A model generated the notes under the pieces. That model saw only the letters and a list, made by a program, of their open reading frames with translations. It was not told the origin of the DNA and made no database searches. From contig NWBN01000014.1 of NCBI GenBank assembly GCA_002633315.1, positions 62,001 through 126,000 of the forward strand: a DNA stretch of 64,000 nucleotides. Direction: 5' to 3'. The DNA comes from Bacteroidales bacterium Phil6. Its GTDB lineage: Bacteria > Bacteroidota > Bacteroidia > Bacteroidales > F082. Shown in pieces: positions 62,348 to 64,000 of this stretch. Numbering within the stretch: the first letter of the stretch is position 1; each line of letters opens with the position of its first letter. Position numbers and translations under genes: made by a program.

Positions 62348-63171
62348 GACAATATCACGAATTATTGCGCAGCATACTTGAACACGGCTGCCAAAAGGGA
62401 GACCGTACAGGAACCGGAACAATAAGCATCTTCGGCTATCAGATGCGCTTTAATCTGCAGGAAGGATTCCCATTACTGACAACAAAAAAAGTGCATCTCA
62501 AATCCATAATTCATGAACTGTTATGGATGCTCAACGGTGATACCAATATAAAATACCTTCATGATCATAAAGTCAGCATCTGGGATGAATGGGCTAACGA
62601 TAATGGTGAACTTGGTCCTATTTACGGCGCCCAATGGAGAAACTGGAATAATGAAGGTATAGACCAGATCAAAGGTGTGGTCGAAAGTATCAAGAACAAC
62701 CCAAACAGCAGGAGACATATAGTAACAGCATGGAATCCGAGTGTCTTGCCTGATGAAAATTCCAAAGACTTTGCCGCCAATGTGGCACAAGGGAAAGCTT
62801 CATTACCTCCATGTCATGCTTTTTTTCAGTTTTATGTGGCAAACGACAAACTTTCATGTCAGTTGTATCAACGAAGTGCCGACGTATTTTTAGGAGTGCC
62901 ATTCAACATCGCTTCATACTCTCTGTTGACAATGATGATGGCTCAGGTATGCAACTTGCAGTTAGGGGAATTCATACACACTTTTGGTGACGTTCATATA
63001 TACAACAACCATATTGAACAGGTAAAACTTCAATTGGAAAGAAAACCTCGTCCTTTACCAACAATGATATTAAATCCTGAGGTAAAAGATATATTCAATT
63101 TTAAATATACCGACTTTACATTAGAAAACTATAATCCATACGAAGCCATAAAGGCTGATGTATCAAAATAA
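62344..63171 (+). CDS. thyA: Thymidylate synthase
   Basis: This protein of about 275 residues converts dUMP and methylene-THF to dTMP and dihydrofolate. Catalytic Cys157 lies in [10 protein letters not shown]. The substrate-binding RTGTGT loop (21-26), [29 protein letters not shown] and HIYNNHIEQ are all intact. The frame extends upstream into the permease gene, but ATG 62344 fits the family. It is followed after 6 nt by folA, which recycles its dihydrofolate product. Confidence 0.98.
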   Translation: MRQYHELLRSILEHGCQKGDRTGTGTISIFGYQMRFNLQEGFPLLTTKKVHLKSIIHELLWMLNGDTNIKYLHDHKVSIWDEWANDNGELGPIYGAQWRNWNNEGIDQIKGVVESIKNNPNSRRHIVTAWNPSVLPDENSKDFAANVAQGKASLPPCHAFFQFYVANDKLSCQLYQRSADVFLGVPFNIASYSLLTMMMAQVCNLQLGEFIHTFGDVHIYNNHIEQVKLQLERKPRPLPTMILNPEVKDIFNFKYTDFTLENYNPYEAIKADVSK

Positions 63172-63177
63172 ATTATC

Positions 63178-63678
63178 ATGAAACCAAAAATTTCAGTAAT
63201 AGCAGCAATAGCAGAAAACAGAGCCATTGGCAAAAATGGACAGCTTATTTGGCATATCTCAAGAGATTTGAAACATTTCAAAGAACTGACGGAAGGCAAA
63301 TGCGTAGTGATGGGACATAACACTTACGTGTCATTGCCAAAACAAAAGGCTTTGCCAAACAGGCGCAACATCATAATATCTGACAGATTGGAAGAAGCTC
63401 CGGAAGGATTCGAATACGTAACATCTATCTCCAAAGCCCTCGAACTGTTGAAAAACGAAGACGAGATCTTCATCATGGGCGGCGGAATGATATACGAACA
63501 GTTTATTCCAAAAGCGGACAAACTGTATCTGACACGTATTAAAAAATCTTTTGAAGCGGACACATATTTCCCTATGGTCAACTTCGACGAATGGGAATTG
63601 ACAGACATCCTTGTCATAGACGATGACCCTCAAGTGGATTTCTCGTATCAATTTGAGACGTGGGAAAGAAAAAATTGA
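63178..63678 (+). CDS. folA: Dihydrofolate reductase
   Basis: This 166-residue DHFR of the usual size has VIAAIAENRAIGKNGQLIWH, catalytic Asp30 in SRDLKHF, VMGHNTY and FIMGGGMIYEQF. It reduces the dihydrofolate produced by the upstream ThyA to tetrahydrofolate with NADPH. Gene order thyA-folA is conserved in Bacteroidota. The next gene starts about 20 nt after the stop. Confidence 0.97.
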   Translation: MKPKISVIAAIAENRAIGKNGQLIWHISRDLKHFKELTEGKCVVMGHNTYVSLPKQKALPNRRNIIISDRLEEAPEGFEYVTSISKALELLKNEDEIFIMGGGMIYEQFIPKADKLYLTRIKKSFEADTYFPMVNFDEWELTDILVIDDDPQVDFSYQFETWERKN

Positions 63679-63697
63679 CGAATATCAGTCTATTGAA

Positions 63698-64000
63698 GTG
63701 TCAAAACAGAAGATAAATAAGACCAACGTGGCACGGATACTCGACAAAGCCGGTGTCAAATACGATTTAATACCCTACGAAGTTGATGAAAACGATTTAA
63801 GCGCCATTCATGTCGCAACTCAACTTAATGAGAATATTGAATTGGTATTCAAGACGATAGTACTTCATGGAGACAAGAATGGTTATCTTGTTTGCGTGAT
63901 ACCCGGAAATCATGAGATAGATTTAAAGAAAGTTGCCCGTGTCAGCGGAAACAAAAAATGTGAGTTGCTACCTCTGAAAGAATTATTACCCCTGACCGGG
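63698..64000 (+). CDS. YbaK/EbsC-type aminoacyl-tRNA deacylase (C-terminus cut by window edge)
   Basis: The 101 residues visible to the edge begin, with GTG at 63698, SKQKINKTNVARILDKAGV and contain YEVDENDLSAIHVATQL, ELVFKTIVLHGDKNGYLVCVIPG and the KKVARVSGNKKCELLP region. This matches YbaK/EbsC Cys-tRNA(Pro) deacylases, which clear mischarged Cys-tRNAPro. The start is not certain: an in-frame TTG at 63653, overlapping folA, is also possible. The last third of the protein is outside the window. Confidence 0.85.
   Translation, partial: MSKQKINKTNVARILDKAGVKYDLIPYEVDENDLSAIHVATQLNENIELVFKTIVLHGDKNGYLVCVIPGNHEIDLKKVARVSGNKKCELLPLKELLPLTG

Noticed and set aside
1-64000. tRNA, rRNA, CRISPR arrays, prophage or intact insertion sequences
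   Set aside because: I looked through every gap over 150 nt and saw no T-loop-like sequence, no evenly spaced direct repeats and no transposase or integrase gene.

Overview
This window is AT-rich chromosomal DNA from a member of the Bacteroidales (Bacteroidota), probably a gut or other anaerobic lineage. Three things support this. Family markers point there: DUF4295 next to L33 and ftsY, DUF4301, a fused glutamate formimidoyltransferase/cyclodeaminase, a K+-dependent type membrane pyrophosphatase, a GH29 fucosidase lipoprotein, and serC-serA with a DUF1015 gene and a divergent LuxC-like reductase. More than twenty genes are preceded by the Bacteroidota -7 promoter element TAnnTTTG. Classical Shine-Dalgarno sequences are mostly absent. 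I see no rRNA or tRNA gene, no CRISPR array, no prophage and no intact insertion sequence. This is mostly core genome.

Layout. 1-12.3 kb is entirely on the minus strand: ftsY (cut by the window edge), DUF4295, L33, ftcD, a SUMF1-fold protein, an OPT peptide transporter with pepT, a sigma-54 type response regulator, a coiled-coil lipoprotein, a WalJ-like metallo-hydrolase and a VWA protein. 12.6-17.1 kb is on the plus strand: a MATE pump, a Cas4-like Fe-S nuclease with a DUF2779-like tail, and dnaB. 17.3-28.7 kb is mixed: carbamate kinase, small lipoproteins, an SMR/EamA-like protein, rimM-trmN6, an alginate-export-type porin, a His-rich 10TM metal exporter, a universal stress protein, an NAPE-PLD-like hydrolase, TIGR02757 and an alpha-L-fucosidase. 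28.8-41.2 kb holds ferritin, DUF4301, the thrS-infC-rpmI-rplT translation operon, an orphan peptide-binding lipoprotein divergent from a Crp/Fnr regulator, lon, L31 and the LuxC-like reductase. 41.3-48.5 kb is on the plus strand: serC-serA, an S23-like four-helix protein, DUF1015, an agmatinase-family enzyme, and the DUF47/PiT phosphate pair. 48.8-64 kb holds YebC, DUF2750 plus ABC-F, SulP, a Fur-family regulator, an orphan OmpR-type regulator, a split chromate transporter, an epimerase, hppA, and then a tight plus-strand run: bifunctional nuclease, nucleoside permease, thyA, folA and a YbaK-like deacylase (cut by the edge).

How the genes work together. Several local units are clear: peptide uptake plus tripeptide cleavage (OPT-pepT), serine synthesis (serC-serA), phosphate uptake (DUF47-PiT), thymidylate/folate metabolism (nucleoside permease-thyA-folA), ribosome supply (thrS-infC-rpmI-rplT) and chromate-type transport (two half-size subunits).

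Most notable non-genic signals: a cluster of DnaA-box-like 9-mers beside an AT-rich tract (10.6-10.73 kb); a structured spacer between L35 and L20; a ~70-nt structure with a long closing stem upstream of rimM; a promoter-plus-terminator element of about 60 nt at 48.62-48.70 kb that may be a small RNA; and promoter elements only 4 nt upstream of the ATGs of dnaB and the bifunctional nuclease, suggesting leaderless mRNAs. I did not find a clear-cut new multi-gene system. The best protein-level oddity is the isolated Cas4-like nuclease.
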